Shown here: positions 62,821 through 64,000 of the stretch, piece by piece
How positions within the stretch are numbered: the first letter of the stretch is position 1
Layout of the letters: each line of letters begins with the position of its first letter
NCBI GenBank assembly: GCA_039090855.1
Contig: CM076996.1
Span: 52,604,469 to 52,668,468, forward strand
Direction: 5' to 3'
From: Macrothele yani
Taxonomy: Eukaryota; Arthropoda; Arachnida; Araneae; Macrothelidae
Length of the DNA: 64,000 bases
Translations under genes and position numbers: made by a program
Notes under the pieces: model-generated
Databases searched by the model: none
Told to the model about the DNA's origin: nothing
The model's input: only the letters and a program-made list of their open reading frames with translations

Positions 62821-64000
62821 CAGATGTTGTTGAAAAATTTCACTTTATTACTTGTAGAATTTGCATCTAATAGCTATTTTGGTATAAGTTGTGCAATATT
62901 GGTTGATGGTCCATGTCAAAAGATAAGAAATCGACAAATATTATCGCATTTAAAAGATTCTATTAGATTCTCATATATTAATTTTTAAATATCTTTGGCA
63001 TTGCTGAAGCAAAATTTGACATGACGTCCGAGTAAAAATAATCAATAATATTTTAAAGATTGTTTTTGGTCAGACAATATTAAAAAAAGCTAATCGTTAA
63101 TATTTTCACCAAAACTATTTTCCATCGCCAAAACAATTTTTTCTTCACAGATTGCAAAGAATGTGATTGGTAGTGCAACCCCTTTGAGTGGAAGCTCTGT
63201 TTTTTGTCATGTACAGAGAAACTGAAGTGAAGAACTACTGACTTCTAACCATGCGGTCTGACTGATTTCGGAAATTTTGGGGCTATGTTCTTCAGAAACA
63301 GCACCTTACATAATTAGAAACAGCTCAGGTCTTCTGTTGAGGAACCAGATTTAGGAGGTGCAGGCAGGCATGTTTTCCTTTATTTCGTAACAACTTAAGC
63401 CATCCCAATTGCTTCCTCTTCTTTGCTCCATCTCCTTTTGTTGTCACTCTTGCAGGGTTTAGGTCAGCAACTTTGAACAGAAAATTGTTTTATCTCTCCT
63501 GTCACTTAATAAATGCTGTAAAGCCATACACAAACAGGATGCCATATGGCTAATTTAGGTTACCCAGTGGTCCTCACATAGTCTCTGTATACATGGTCAG
63601 ATATCATCAACAGCTGATCAGGATTGGAGGTCCATCTAGGAGCCTCACAGGCATGCCAGCCCAACCATATTCCCTCTTATCTGTTTGCTAGTTTCATGGA
63701 GTGAGTTGAATACTACTACTGCAACGAGGAGTTAGGCTTCAATGAACTGTCAGGCATGCAAGCCAAGGTTTGAAGTGACATTCACAATGGCAATAACTCA
63801 AGTGCTGTGCATGATATCCTTGCTTCCAAAACCCATGGCAATGATGACTACATATTTAATTTACTATTGGTTGGATCTTTTCCTTCTCCTGTGCTCAACC
63901 AATCACAAATTAGCTCTAAGATTTTCCAACTTTGGATGGGATTGAAGAAAAGCAAACTGAAATTTTGCATACAAAACTGCCACCTTTGAAGTTTCAAAAA
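62821..64000. other. No gene or element recognised
   Basis: AT-rich until about 63120, then more balanced sequence to the end. The open frames at 63742-63945 and 63807-63989 overlap in different frames and match nothing I know. No SBF exon was identified here. Confidence 0.4.

Overview
The window is a piece of an animal nuclear genome. It is AT-rich, its introns follow GT/AG rules, and it is packed with eukaryotic transposable elements; there are no operons or bacterial features. The only host gene I can support is a Set-binding factor / myotubularin-related gene (SBF1/SBF2, i.e. MTMR5/MTMR13 family) on the + strand. Two consecutive coding exons are visible (13202-13528 and 47151-47383), separated by a 33.6-kb intron that is largely nested transposons. 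The mix of elements (Tc1 and mariner types common in arthropods, BovB-like RTE, Penelope-like elements, tRNA-derived SINEs) suggests an invertebrate, most likely an arthropod. The sequence alone does not settle the species.

Layout. 1-13.2 kb is the intron upstream of the first visible exon, with a Tc1 (2.4-3.7 kb, split by a SINE), two mariner traces, a pogo/Tigger tail, SINEs and unclassified repeats. 13.5-47.1 kb is the giant intron. It holds nested copies of an APE-type LINE (called LINE-B here), a 3.4-kb near-perfect palindrome of two Penelope-like elements (PLEs), hAT and Tigger remnants, and a second inverted PLE pair split by a mariner-like element. It also holds a nearly open BovB/RTE copy split by a Tc1, a third inverted PLE pair split by a SINE, and a fourth PLE split by two tandem BovB copies, one of which carries a SINE. 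47.4-64 kb is the next intron, with a mariner, two PLE 3' halves, an almost full-length LINE-B, a (CT)n/(CA)n microsatellite, more LINE-B pieces and a cecropia-type mariner.

The nesting gives a relative chronology: LINE-B and PLE copies are hosts, while Tc1, mariner and the SINE1 family are late arrivals. SINE1 has four copies with matching target-site duplications, inserted in a Tc1, a BovB, a PLE arm and unclassified sequence, so it was recently active. Several insertions can be dated because an uninterrupted paralogue of the target lies in the same window.

The most interesting signal is a recurring small RNA fold at the 3' ends of four different PLE lineages. It reads CTGANGA (or near) + one extra base + stem II + GAAA + a short self-complementary stem III + a cleavage-type triplet + a strand complementary to the bases just before CTGANGA. 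This is a hammerhead-ribozyme layout. Stem I and stem III keep their pairing although the sequences differ between lineages, and all copies share one extra unpaired base before stem II. PLE-borne hammerheads are known in the literature; these copies and the shared extra base deserve a test.
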